The translations under genes were made by a program, and so were the position numbers. From Gnetum montanum (lineage: Eukaryota; Streptophyta; Gnetopsida; Gnetales; Gnetaceae), in NCBI GenBank assembly GCA_015680685.1, contig MNCI01033540.1:154484-218483 (forward strand): a stretch of 64,000 nt of DNA, given 5' to 3'. Under the pieces are notes generated by a model. The model made no database searches and was not told where the DNA came from. It saw nothing but the letters and a program-made list of their open reading frames with translations. Shown here piece after piece: positions 1 to 11,389 of the stretch; the first letter of the stretch is position 1, and every line of letters begins with the position of its first letter.

Positions 1-230
1 AGTACTTGGCAAAGTTGGCTGAATCTCTTTAAAGTAAGTCATTTGTAGTTTACACAATGCAATCGTTCCATTTCTCACAACCACACGCTGCAACAACACA
101 CACACATACTCACATTAACTACTGAGTCTATTTGGAGGTATCTGGGCCTTGGTGTTGCCAGAGACTAGCAGGCACCTAAATCGTATTCGAGGACACTCGT
201 TGGTGGTCACATCCCAAACAGTCGCCAACA
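1..230 (-). repeat. LTR fragment, inverted relative to 7339-7566
   Basis: Read on the minus strand from 230 down to 1, this matches the plus strand from 7339 to about 7566 almost throughout; both begin TGTTGGCGAC and share the segment ending GCCAACTTTGCCAAGTA. The start TG and the match to the left end of a copy that has a target-site duplication make it the 5' part of an LTR. It runs off the left edge of the window, so its length and whether it is solo or part of an element cannot be told. No gene is visible in it. Confidence 0.75.
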
Positions 231-1430
231 GTAACATGTCTTTGTCATAAAAATTATGTAGGAAAATGGGATAAAAATCATTAATGGGGCTATTACATTG
301 GTGTTGGTAAGTGCATGGAGGACATGGGAGTTATAGATGATCAGTAGGGATGTTATAGGGATATGGGAAAAACTAATGAATGACAGTTATGGGAGAAAGT
401 GGTAGGTGTTATGGGAGTGCATGTAACTGATAATAGTGATGAGTAACTATAAAGGCTAGCCACAACCTAATGTGTGGGAGAGGGGGCATCTTGTAGTGGA
501 GCCTCCTTCTCTTTGATAGTGGGCATGGTGGTAGATAGAAGACAACACCTAGGTCTCTCCCACAACAAATGTAGGAGTATCCAGTAGCCTCCTCTCCTTC
601 TAGAAACTCATTAGAGCTACAAGTACAAATAGTCCCAACTGGAGATGGCAATGGTAGTGATCATGATGCGTAGTAGTAGTAGCTCTAGTGACAGGGGCAA
701 CGAGACCTACAATAGTGATAGATATTTCACGTAGGTCACATGCATAGAACTACCATAGATGGCAGCAGTGGAAAGATAGTTTTCTACTAGTGGCAAAGAA
801 AGTCACAAATAGCATAGAAACTAGTAGATAGCCTTCTCTCCTCACTTTTGCAGGTGACGTTGTGGTAGCCAACATGGTAGTAGGGTTCTATTTTCTTCTT
901 GACATGTGGCACATGAACTTTCTAGGTAGTGGTGGTAGTAGTGTATGCAGCTCTCCATCACAATAGTGGTGGTAATGTAGGATATCTCTTTCTCTCTGTT
1001 AGTGGTTGGTGACCTTTCTTCAAGCCCCATGCAAGCATGCATGATAGACAACGAGGCAAACTAGTTCATGATGGTGGCTAATGGTAGTAGCCAACAACAA
1101 AAACACATCCCTCTCTCTCTCCCTCTTTAGTGATAGTAAGTTATGGGGAACCTTCTATCTACATGTAAGAGACATGTCAATAAGCATCATTAACCAACCT
1201 CTCCTCTTTGGCAATGTTGAAGCTGTAATAGGTGGCCTCCCTAGGTCTCTACCACCAACAATAGGTTGTGTGGTAGGTAATGGTGAGGCACATGGTGATG
1301 GAACATCATAAAAATCTCTCTCTCCCCCTCTCCTAATGGGTATGAGTAGTGTTGGTTGCTATAGCATCCACGATGAACCAATGGCACAAACTAGTAGTAG
1401 TAGCGGGGCATGATGGAAAATTTAATTTTT
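231..1430. other. No gene recognised; GTGGTAG/TAGTAG-rich sequence
   Basis: Short open frames exist on both strands but none shows a family motif. The stretch is rich in runs of GTGGTAG, TAGTAG and GGTGGT with scattered CT-rich pieces near 1110. It may be old retroelement sequence flanking the LTR fragment. Confidence 0.5.
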
Positions 1431-3123
1431 TAGTTAACTATTATATTTACATTAGGTTTTGGAATTCAATACTATTGTCAATTTAAATTTCCAAACTTTC
1501 ATTTTAATTTACCTTTTTCTGCAACATCACATAACCCTCTCCAGTTGAGACTATTCTTAGGTTTCTATACCGATATGGGAAGTGCACTAGATAATAGTCT
1601 TCTCAAATGAGTTTTTTCCCCCAATGTTGGTGCATCCAAAATTTATGCATCAATAGTGGCCATGCTTGTTATGCATGAGGTGGTGTCAAGTGATCACTAT
1701 TTGGGGCTACAATTACAAGCTTGAGGCCTCTATCTTCCATTTTTGTCCCATTTTTTTACCAGAGTAACCTAAATATTCCTTTAGGTTATGTCCTCACCTA
1801 GAGCTAATGATGTGTAGGTCTAGCTAAAATTAGTGGAGGTAGAAGAAGGAAAGGGGCCAATCGAGTCCAAATAAATCCACAGAGATAGAGGTAACAAAGT
1901 GAGGTGTGTTTCCAAGGTTACATGAGGGAAAATCATAGGGTTCCTTCTCCTATCATTACTAGTTTGGTGGCACTTCCTAAGATAGTTCAATGTGGAATAG
2001 TAAGAAAATTCGAGAGACAAAGATTATAGACTTGTTAGAGGAGGTATGTTTCTTGTAGGCATGTATTGAGAAGGCTGCACAAGGAGTTGTTCTATTTGGT
2101 GCTCATTTCTGACCTACATCTTTGTTTATCTTGCTATTTTTTAATTTTTGTAACTTAACTTTGGCCTCTATTGTGTGGTTTAAATGTAGAACCTATGTGT
2201 CTTCAAAACTTTGGTTAATCTTTGTTTAAGTTATCAGCTATTTCATGCTTTTCATTTCACATTTCATTAATGCACAAGTCCTCATGTTGAAATTTTAAAG
2301 TGAATAGTCGTTTCTCTAGCAAGAAACTTTGGGACTATTATTTATGTGTTAAAGTTATTTAATTTATTTGCACTATTAGATGTCACATTTTATGAAACAC
2401 TATGTTGCCCTTCCAACTAAGACTATTCTTGAGTTTTTGTATCCATATGAGAGGTACCCTAGGTAATAGTATCTTGAAATGAGTTTTGCAGGTGTTGTTG
2501 TGTCTAAAATTTATGCATCAACATCCCTTTTGGTGCTAAAAAGAGGGCCTGTTTCATTTCCTATTCTTGTTCCATTTCCTATTTCTATTTCATTTCCCAT
2601 GCCTATTTCATTTCTGTTTCTTGGTCCAAAACATCAGTTTTCCTATCGCTAGAAATTTCTATTCCCATTTATAATTTCTAAAATTTCCAAAAAGAAAAAA
2701 TTTCTTCATTTTAATTTTTGAAAATTTTAATCACTCAAAACCTTTATTTTTTATTTCTATTTTCAAGTTTCTGAAAATTTTTGTTTTCTATCACTGATGT
2801 CATCATTGCTCATTTCTAATCTTGTTTACAATTATTAGTTTTTTAATTTAATTTTTCTTCCAAACCTTTATTTTTCTAGTCTTTTTTGCGAGTTTCTATT
2901 TTTGGGGTTCTTACCTTAGCCCCAACTTTGGTGAGGTGATTTACATTGTTTTACTTTAAATTTATTTTTTTGACATTCTGCATTTTCTATTTTATTTCAA
3001 ATTTATATATATAGCAATTTTAGTTTTCTAAGAAAAATATAAAAAATAATAGTATTCAAATATTTTTTTGTTTTATTTAATTTTATAGTTTCGTAGCTTT
3101 TATATTTCATAATCTTTCATTTT
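1431..3123. other. AT-rich leader / possible 5' LTR area of element A
   Basis: AT-rich, no coding signal. It lies directly upstream of the gag start of element A, so leader or 5' LTR is expected here, but I could not pair it with a 3' LTR after 12460. It holds a diverged direct repeat (see 1540-2521), a run of TTTCATTTCCTATT-type repeats at 2548-2620, and a short inverted repeat TTGGGG...CCCCAA near 2903-2925. Confidence 0.4.
1540..2521 (+). repeat. Pair of diverged ~110-bp direct repeats
   Basis: 1540-1653 and 2413-2521 align along their length: both contain GACTATTCTT, a GATAATAGT-like segment, AAATGAGTTTT and AAATTTATGCATCAA in the same order. They are about 870 bp apart. They could be remnants of two short LTRs or of an internal duplication; ends with TG/CA and a target duplication were not found. 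Confidence 0.55.
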
Positions 3124-4400
3124 ATGAGTGAGTCCTCCAATAGATCATCCCAACAAAGACCATTTACCCCTACCCTTGAACAACTAGCTACCCTTCATTC
3201 CACTCTAAGAGGACAATGAGCTTCATGTTTTCCAAATTCTATCCCTAGAATAATTCAAACAAGAATGGTAGCCAACCAACCCCTAGCTCCTTTGCTAAGA
3301 AATCCGTTTAACTTCACAAATTATCATGATATTCCAAAATCCCTACAAAGTGTTAATTTGTTGTTTCATCCTATAGCTCCTACTAGTGATACCCACCAAC
3401 ATATACAATGTTTTAAAACTTTGCTAGGCATCCATAATATTATTGAAAATGACATAGCATGTAGAGTCTTTGTGTTAACTTTTAGAAGTAAAGCCACCCA
3501 ATGGTTTTTAGTGCTTTCTAATGCCTCCATCAACTCATGGAAGAACTTTAAAAATAAGTTTCTACTCCAATTTGATAAGTTCACTAGTCCTACCTTAGCC
3601 TCAAGCAATTTTACAAGTCTAAGAAAACTACATGGAAAAAACATTTCTGACTATAATCTAAGATTTCTCTGTCAACTTGCTTATGTGCTAAATAAGATGT
3701 ATTTGCAACCTGATGGTATTCTTAATTTTTACCTCTTTACCATTAATCCATTCTTTGCCTATGCCATTAAATCTAATTCTAACATAATAGAATTACAAGG
3801 AGCAATGGCTAAAGTTGTTGAGTTAGAACAAATTAATTTAATGAATAGTATTCAAACTAAATTTGGAATGATGAGTATCAGTAATCCTATGCAATCTAGT
3901 CCTTTACCTTCATAAAATTTCCCAATGGCTAATACTATGTTTCAAACTCCTTCCCACCTTCAAATAACTCAACCTACAAGTAATTATTTTCAAAGTCTAA
4001 CATCCTCTTCATTTTTACCATCAAATACTAGTTTAAGTGATGATCAATCCAAATATTTAATCTAATCCATCATAAAACCTAAAGGAATATCTAATCCTAA
4101 TGGATTTTCCACTAAAATAAAAAATCAAATGATCCAAATATTAACCTCTCTTCAAAATCTTTCCAATGAAGTAGTTGAACTAAAGTGAAATAATAACAAA
4201 ATTCCTAAGCATTCTGAAAACTAAGCACATCAATCAATGATGAATATTGTCACCCTCATAACACTATGCAACATTCTAAGAAAAATTGTCCTCAATGTTT
4301 AGCATTATATGGTGATAGTGCCCAAAGTCAAAAAAATGGAAAAACCCCAATTATGGTCCTCAACATAACTCATGAAATAGAGAATGAAGAAGTTTTCTAA
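3124..4400 (+). pseudogene. gag: gag polyprotein of element A
   Basis: The ATG at 3124 is in frame with the long open stretch 3265-3915, with one TGA at 3217-3219 between them, so 3124 is the likely original start. The central part is a Retrotrans_gag (capsid) region: a tryptophan-containing segment around ATQWF, then NSWKNFKNKFLLQF, then a conserved leucine-rich run. After a stop at 3915 the reading frame shifts and resumes as polar, Ser/Thr-rich sequence. At 4248-4298 a zinc-knuckle-like motif can be read as Cys-His-x2-His-x4-His-x5-Cys-x2-Cys. Gag would form the virus-like particle and package element RNA. The copy is dead: several stops, at least one frameshift. Confidence 0.8.
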
Positions 4401-4697
4401 TTTGAACAAGTCATGGTAAGTGATCCCAACCCACATAACACCTGGTACTATAGAATTGATGATATTATGAACACTACCCAATAACAAACTAGAAATAATT
4501 CTTATACTCCTGCCAACAAAAGAGTTCCTACTCAAAATAACACAAATAACCAAATTAGACCATCCCAAGTAAATATTCTGTAACAACCAAACTCCCCTTC
4601 TATACTTAGAAGAACTCCACCTTAACAAGAAGTTAAAGATGAACATAAGGCTTATAATCTAGTTGAGGATTTCAAGAGAGTTAAAGCAAAAATTTAA

Positions 4698-5530
4698 ATG
4701 TATGATCTTGTACATTTTAATGAAATGAAACATGTGATTCAAAAGTTAGTTCATACACCTAAAACTAATAAAGAAAAATGTCCAGTAACCAATAGGGAAG
4801 TTCATTTTGTAGAAAGTCCTAATGCATTAGCAATAAAAAATTCAAGTAATTCCATATTAAATAAGAAATACCAACCTCCTTTCCTAACAACTTTGATCAT
4901 TTTAGAAAAAAATGTTTATAATTGCTTAATGGATTTTGATGCAACTATTACCATCATGCCACTTGAGGTATCTAAAACATTAGGAGCATAAATGCTACCA
5001 CAAGTAAGAAGTGTGATACAACTTGATGGATCTAATGTACCCATGGTAGAATCATTAAAAGGAGTAAAAGTACAATTTAACAATATCCTACTTTTACATG
5101 TTATACAGATATTTTAGTGGTTGACATGTCACCCACTTATTGTGTGCCTCTATCTAGGACTTTCAAAGCCTAGTTTGGAGGCTTGTTTAGATCATACTCT
5201 TTAGAATTGTTAATTCCTATTAAAGGAAATTTTGAATATGTCATTATCCCAAGAGATAATTTTTATAAACAAGTGGTAATGTCTTTTGATCAACAAAATA
5301 AATCTTTGGAAAATCAAAATACCACTAGTTTTATTGGAGTTATTGAACTTGGAGTTGATGAATATATTTTGAATGATGAGGTTAGTGATACTTTAGAAAT
5401 AAATCCTTTTTCTTATACATATTCCATCCAACATCACCAAGATTTTAGAAAATGTGAAGAAATTATGAAGATTCTTTACCACGTCAACATGATGGAAGAA
5501 CATTTCATTTTGGTGATCCACCACTATTAG
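4698..5530 (+). pseudogene. Aspartic protease region of element A
   Basis: Around 4925-4960 the frame reads LMDFDATITIMP, recognisable as the retropepsin active-site loop (family consensus D-S/T-G-A). Ser and Gly of the triad are replaced by Phe and Asp, so the enzyme would be inactive even without the stop at 4989. Upstream sequence NALAIKNSSNSI and the following strand-rich segment fit a protease fold. A second open frame, 5183-5530, in another phase, continues the polyprotein between protease and RNase H but shows no motif. Protease normally cuts the Gag-Pol precursor in the particle. Confidence 0.7.
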
Positions 5531-5655
5531 CAAAGGAAAAGGACACAAATGAGATTCTAACTATGAAAACATTAGAAAATAAGCCAAATTTTGATGTTGA
5601 AAATTGTTATATTGATCAAAAGGCCAATTTTTCAAATTTTATTAATTTAAACACT

Positions 5656-6365
5656 TGGATATAGGGAGTAGATGGTGCTTCTTCCAAGAAAGGATGTGGA
5701 GCCAAAATAATGCTCATACCCCCTAGCAAGGCTCCTATCCTTAAAGCAATCAATTTTACATAACTTATGACTAACAATATGGTTGAATATGGAGTGATTA
5801 TACATGGTATCAAGCTAGCTTAATATTATAACTTATCCAAACTTAAAATTTGTAGTGACTATCAACTAATAGTAAATAAAGCCAATGGAATCTTTGATGA
5901 TAAGGATGCTACCATGAAAGTGTATAAAAATTACATGAAATTTTTAAGGAATTTGAACTCATATCCATTGAACATGTACCTAGAAAGGAAAATTATATCT
6001 CTAATACCCTAGCTTAAATGGCTATAACCATAGATATCCCTTTTAAACACAATGCTTTGAATTTTGAAATTATTATTGAAAAAGTTAAGTTGTATTCTAT
6101 TCCAGATAATGTCTTTTCTTTTCAAGTTTTTGATGATGATAATCACATTTGCGAATTTTTATTTTCTAAGGATGAATTTAGTGATCAATATATTGAACTT
6201 TCTCAAATTAATGAAGAACTTATATCTCAGGATGTTATACTATTAAGTAAGATTTCTCCTAAAATAGCAACTATAGAAACTTTATTTGATGACTTATATA
6301 CTAAAACTAAAGAAATTTCTAAGAATAGTAATTGGAAAATGATAGCCAAAATGGAAACAATTTAA
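5656..6365 (+). pseudogene. Archaeal-type RNase H (aRNH) domain of element A, upstream of RT
   Basis: From 5656 the translation reads W-x2-GVDGASSKKGCGAKI, then TNNMVEYGVIIHGI, then SDYQLIVN, and after a one-base frameshift near 5935 HVPRKENYISNTLA. These are the four blocks of the plant/archaeal type RNase H fold: DGAS with the first catalytic Asp, the NN-x-AEY helix with Glu, the D-x-QL strand, and the H-P-x2-N-x4-D-LA end. The TAG at 5662 and the Glu-containing helix show damage. An open tail 6018-6365 links it to RT. In Tat-lineage elements this second RNase H is known; here it sits before RT, not after the gypsy RNase H. Confidence 0.75.
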
Positions 6366-7338
6366 ATTCAAAAGAAAGAAAAACAATACCCTATTAAAAT
6401 AGGAGCTTGCTTACATCCAGATAAAAAACAAAGCTTGATTGAATTGTTACATAAGTTTAATGATGTTTTTGATTAGGATCTTAGAAATTTGAATCCATTA
6501 GTGATGACACACACTATCCTCCTTAAGCCAAAAACCAAACCATTCAGGTAAAAACTTAGACTTATAAATCCAAAGATTGAAGCCTTGATGAAATCAAAAC
6601 TTGATAAGCTCCTAGAATCCAAGATTATTCATCCTATGTGACATTCAAGTTGGATATCAAATTTATTACCCATTAGAAAATGAATCGGTGAATTAAGCTT
6701 ATGTATCAAATTTTGTAATCTTAATAATTCTTCAATTAAGGATAATTATCCACTCCCTCTAATGGAAAAGCTTTTTCCAATCATGAATGGCACCCAAATA
6801 TTTTCCGTTCTAGATGGATATTTAAGATATAATCAAATCTTAGTTGGTAAAAAGAACCAATATAAGATTGCTTTTATAACAAAGTGGGGAACTTTTTAAT
6901 TTTCTAAAATGTCCTTTGGTCTTATAAATTCCAATTATACTTTTCAAAGAGCTATGAATAAGACTTTTAAAGGACTAATAAGGAAATGCGTTATTATTTA
7001 TCTAGATGATTTAATTATTTTTTCCAAGGATTAGGAAACACACCTTAGAGACCATAGAAATATTTTCATAAGATGTAGATGATTTAGTATTACTTTGAAT
7101 GGAAAGAAATCCATCTTTGATGTTCAAATTCATAGGTTTCTTGGTCACATAGTAACTAAGGAAGGAATTATGATTGATCCTAAGCAAGCAAATGCAATTC
7201 TAGAAGTGCCTTACCCTTGGTCTAAAACTAATTTAAGAGCCTTCTTTGGGAAAATTAATTTTGTTAGATGTTTCATTCCTACCTATGCTAAATTTGTTAG
7301 ACCATTCAATGAAATGCTAAAGAAAGGGAGTAACATAC
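6366..7338 (+). pseudogene. Reverse transcriptase of element A (5' part, up to insertion)
   Basis: The frame starting with the linker at 6018 continues through several stops. It contains, in order, the N-terminal finger region ending LLESKIIHP, a palm motif CIKFCNLNN, DNYPLPL, SVLDGYLRYNQI, and the catalytic YLDDLIIFS with YLDD at 6999-7010. These are Ty3/gypsy RT blocks 1-6. The thumb and start of the connection follow to 7338, where the nested insertion begins inside the codon run after the lysine-lysine-glycine segment. Removing the insertion and one target copy would restore frame with 10653. Stops at 6363, 6475, 6640 and others make it a pseudogene. Confidence 0.85.
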
Positions 7339-7566
7339 TGTTGGCGACCATTTGGGACACGACCACCAACGAGTGTCCTCGAATAGGATTTAGGTGCTTG
7401 CTAGTCTTCTGGAAACACCAAGGCCTAGATACCTGCAAATAGACTTAGTAGTTAATATGATTATGTGTGTGTGCTGTTGCAGTTTGTGGTTGTGAAATAT
7501 GAAATGGGTTGTGTGTAAACTATAAATGACTTATCTTAAAGAGATTCAGCCAACTTTGCCAAGTAT
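7339..7566 (+). repeat. LTR-like left end of the nested insertion
   Basis: Matches the reverse complement of 1-230 nearly end to end. The similarity extends at least to 7566, where the other copy leaves the window, so the true 3' end of this LTR is unknown. A primer-binding site was searched for by eye in 7567-7700 and not found. Confidence 0.7.
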
Positions 7567-9018
7567 TGTGAGTTGTTGAGAGTTCTTATTTTGTTTAATT
7601 GCCTAGTCTACGCGGTCCTTATAATACCTACTTGTAAAAAATAAAATTTTGCAAAAACATTTGAGCACAACTCTACGAATCTACTTCTAATTTTCCCCAA
7701 AGAAAGAGATAGTTCCACAAGAAAACTAGAAATAGAGAAAGATTCAATGGAACTAGATAGAAAAGAAAGAAGATTTTTGTTAAGACCTCAAATGTTTAAA
7801 CAAGGTAAAAAGATACGAGTAAACACTTTGCAATAAAGCTATCCCAAATTCAATAACTATGAATTGTTCAAACTTCCAAGACTCAAATAAGCAATTTCTT
7901 CAAGACAATCCTACTATGCTATTTACTACGTAAATTATCATGTACGAGACTCTATTTTGGCTAGATAATGGATGTTAACAATTGTATTCAACAGAACCTT
8001 CAAAAGACTTGACAATTTCTGATTGAAATACTGTAGAAATTCACTTTAAAGATAAAAGAAGCTATTCTGGTCCTATCAAAATAAAAAAGATTTTCTAAAC
8101 CCTCTTGACTATTGAATCGTTCAACGACTTGACTACATACAGAGGCTCTCTTACAACAATTTCAATAGCAGTTCTTATACATTGCACAATGATAAAATTT
8201 ACTACTAAAATGCTCTTAAGGCTTTCAAACACAAACTCTTCTATGGCAAAATTTTAATAGAAATTTTCTATTATAGAACAAGAACAATAATAGCAATTTT
8301 AAAATCCCTAAATTACTTGCCAAACATGATACTATCTAAACCACTAGCTAAAAAATTAAAAAAAAAATAAAAATAGAAAGCATAACTCACAAGACTATGA
8401 CAAAGAGGTTGAAAAGTTGTCTTTAGCAAGTCATCTTACAAGTAATCTTCCACAATGTCTTTTTACAAATGCTCTTCCTAGAATGTCCTGAATGTTTTCC
8501 AAAAGTCCCATATATTTTTCTTCTAACCCCTGAAGCCTTTTTATAGGGTTCAAAAGGTAGTTAGATATTCCAAAATATCTTAGCTAACTTCTCTCCTAAG
8601 TAAGGAAGTTATAACTTGCCCAACAAGTTAGGAGATGTTACTTGCCCAACAAGTTAGGAGATATTACTTGACCAACAAGTTAGGAAATATTACTTGCCCA
8701 ACAAGTTAGGAAGTTGTAACTTATACATAAAGTTAGGAGGAAATTATGCTAACATTGGCATGTGTAAATATTACAAATATTACTCTTATAAGCAACAACT
8801 TATATAATAATTTTATTTTAAAAAAATAAATCCAAGATCTCCATACTATAAGAGCTTTCTACAACTAAGGGCTTTATATAATTGTCATTTTATTTTAATT
8901 ATTTAGAATTTTTAAGTTTTTAAATGTTAAATATCATTGAAGCTCTAGTAGTTTTTATGAACAGGTGGTAGTAAGAAAATAATGCAACATCCACCTTAGT
9001 GTAGACGTTGGTGGCGGC
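7567..9018. other. Internal non-coding part of the nested insertion
   Basis: AT-rich, no open frame of note on either strand. It contains the 26-bp tandem repeat at 8608-8741. It ends at the assembly gap of four Ns at 9019-9022. Confidence 0.5.
8608..8741 (+). repeat. Tandem repeat, ~26-bp unit, about 4.5 copies
   Basis: Successive units begin near 8608, 8637, 8663, 8689 and 8715 with consensus TTACTTGCCCAACAAGTTAG followed by GARAT. The last unit is degenerate. Within the unit, ACTTG and CAAGT form a small inverted repeat around CCCAA. Confidence 0.85.
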
Positions 9019-9022
9019 NNNN

Positions 9023-10640
9023 CAATCCGGTCAAATAAATGTAAGATGAGAGATGCAATCCCTACTCAAATGCTTGCTAAATTTCATCTTAGATTCCTAT
9101 GCAGTAGTGAATCTTCCAATACCAAATCTGATAGAAGTATGGGCCATATCTTCCTCAAAACATATGATGGTTCAAGAATTGCACTTGTACATGCACTGCC
9201 ATTAGAAAATGCAATTTCTTTGAGGCCCATCAGAAAACGCTTACCCTTCACATGGGTTTGCTAATGACAGTCTTTTTCTATCTTTAAAATAGTGGCAGAG
9301 CATATGACGTGATCGTTGACTTGACGAGGGTTTTCTTTGGCACAAGTTTTGGCGACTTCGGCTTTGGCTCCTTCTCAACAAGCACATCCTCACAAGGCCA
9401 TGTGTTGGAAAATGGATCAATCCTAACCCTATCAGAAATGGCTGGCTGCAGAGCCTCATTCTACAAAATTCTTAGGCTTTCACCTCTAGTGCCGCCTGCA
9501 ACATTTTTCCAGCCGCTGCGCCAAGCTTGAAGTCTATCAGCTCGTGACATAGTGTAGGAAGAGGATCGTGTCATTAGTCAAGAATGAGAAGCACTGCTGG
9601 TCTATCTAAAGAAATGTCAGCATCATGCAGATTTCTTGTTAGAACCCTCACAACACCGTAGCATAGATTTGGATCGAACACAGTGATTCAACACATGAAC
9701 ATCATTTTTTGTTCCGATTTTAAGCAAAGAAAATCCTTGTTTCTATCGTCATCGTCATATATTTGGTTGATGATCTCTGCATTATCCTTGGAAGACTACA
9801 ATTGTTTGCCTATTAGATTATCACATGTTGTAGCTCGGTAGTAGATATGTGATCATTCTAACCCTTGCAAACGCTCTTCTGCTTCCTCTAGCCTGGTGTA
9901 TATTTTATCTCTGGTATTGTAGTTTCATGAACCCTATTTTCTTGGGTCACATCATCCATTTCAAATTTGAAATCCTTGCACTCCTAAAGTTTATCCAACT
10001 CTTGCTGCAGATAGGCCTCTTCAGCAGACAGAGCACGATACTCAGCGATCATGTCATGTGCTAAATTAGACCACATTGCTTGCCTCTGAATAGCCATAGA
10101 TGCATTTTTCTAAGAAACGTCTTCATTCAAGAGCTATCTTAGCCTTTGTCACCATGAGCAGTGTAGAAGCATGTGTACTCTAATTTACCATGTCTATTAA
10201 TGAGGCTAGAAGTGGATTACAAGCATCATCAGCCATAAATGTACGTTTATGAACTTCACGCAGGGCATGGGCCAAAAGTTGCCATAATAGTTCAACAAAC
10301 CTGTACCCATAGCATGTTGTAAGAAATGACACTCTTGAGTTGCTCCTAGGCAAGGCTCCTTATGATTCTAACTCATTTATGATCCCTTGGATAATTTTAT
10401 GAAAGTCACAAGACTATGCTAAATCAAAAATAGGAAATTTTTGCTCATGACACCAAGATGGATAATTCCCTGTAAATGTAGCTACCATATCTAGCATATG
10501 CCATTCCAACTTCATGGTCAATTAACTATTGGAGAATTCTTCACGGGAAAGAGCATAATCCTCCTTAAACAGTTTTAGTTCATTAGAATTCTATACCTCA
10601 CCATTCTCAAATAAGTCCATATGTTCCATGAAATGGCCAA
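9023..10640 (-). pseudogene. AUG6: Captured fragment similar to augmin subunit 6 (AUG6/HAUS6)
   Basis: On the minus strand, 10434 down to 9987 reads through [62 protein letters not shown] and [13 protein letters not shown] with about four stops. This order and spacing is what I remember of the N-terminal third of plant AUGMIN6, a subunit of the augmin complex that recruits gamma-tubulin to spindle and cortical microtubules. No intron interrupts the match, which suggests copying from mRNA. Flanking minus-strand sequence (10640-10440 and 9980-9023) is also gene-like, for example LIDFKLGAAAGKMLQAALEVKA split near 9500, but I cannot place it in AUG6, so a chimera of two gene pieces is possible. 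It is a pseudogene by stops and frameshifts. Confidence 0.65.
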
Positions 10641-10652
10641 AATGTGCCAACA

Positions 10653-11217
10653 CATACATTGGAAAAATGAAAGAAAGAATTCTTTCTTTGCCATTAAAGA
10701 AGCCATTATAGATGCTGCAATTCTAACCTTCCCATGGTATGAGAATTATTTCCTTCTATACACATTCTCTAGTGATATTACTACTATTGCTATCATAACC
10801 CAAAATGTAGTTGATCAAGGTGAAAGGCCTATAGCTTTCATGTTCGTACCTTTGAAAGATGTTAAATTGGAATACTCACCTATTGAGAAACAATTGTATG
10901 TTGTGATTAAAGCCCTAAAGAAATTTCACTACTATTTGTTGAATGCAAAAGTTTATGTTATTGTTCCTAATTCAGACACCATTGCATTAGCTAAAGTACA
11001 AGATCCTAGTGAAAAATCTACTAAATGGATTATGAAACTAGAAGAGTTTAACATCCAATGGAAAGTAGCCAAGTTGTTTAGAGGAACTAGTCTTGCCATG
11101 CTAATTTCCAAAGCCTCAACCTTAGAAAGTTATGATGTCCCTAAAAATAAAGAATCATTGCCACTTCACATACTATCCATTGATGAAGAAAATAACATCC
11201 CATTCACTCCTAGATAA
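10653..11217 (+). pseudogene. RT connection and RNase H of element A (3' part after insertion)
   Basis: Directly after the right-hand CATAC the frame reads WKNERKNSFFAIKEAI, the usual gypsy RT-RNase H junction, then FLLYTFSSDITTIAIITQ (RNase H block 1 with the catalytic Asp retained), GERPIAFMF, LEYSPIEKQLYVVIKALKKFHYYL (the Glu helix), and KWIMKLEEFNIQ. It stays open to 11217 and has lost the terminal His-Asp block into the spacer. It completes the polymerase broken at 7338 and would degrade RNA in RNA:DNA hybrids. The open length of almost 200 codons in such a decayed element is unusual. Confidence 0.85.
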
Positions 11218-11389
11218 TTACATGATCCATGGTATGGTGATATTATATTTTATTTAAGCTTTCACCATTGTCCTTTAGATTTACTGAGATATAAAGAAAA
11301 GCTTTTAGTGTCCAAAGGTTCTAAGCTTTTACTGAGTTGTTTAGGAAGAATTCCCAAGGAATATACCTTAAATGTTTAAATTAAGAATA

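Larger units (their letters stand above)
7339..10652 (+). mobile_element. Nested 3.3-kb insertion with TG..CA ends and 5-bp target duplication
   Basis: The insertion begins TGTTGGCGACC at 7339 and ends GTGCCAACA at 10652, giving 7-bp inverted ends TGTTGGC/GCCAACA. The 5-bp sequence CATAC at 7334-7338 is repeated at 10653-10657. It interrupts the element A polymerase exactly, and reading frame resumes on the far side. Five-bp duplication with TG..CA ends is the signature of LTR-retrotransposon integration, and the left 228 bp match another LTR fragment in the window (1-230). A right-hand LTR copy is not recognisable; the right half is a gene-derived segment. A four-N gap at 9019-9022 may hide sequence. 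Confidence 0.75.

Noticed and set aside
9046-9530. Plus-strand open frames over 70 codons
   Set aside because: They lie opposite the minus-strand captured gene and show no motif; likely shadows.
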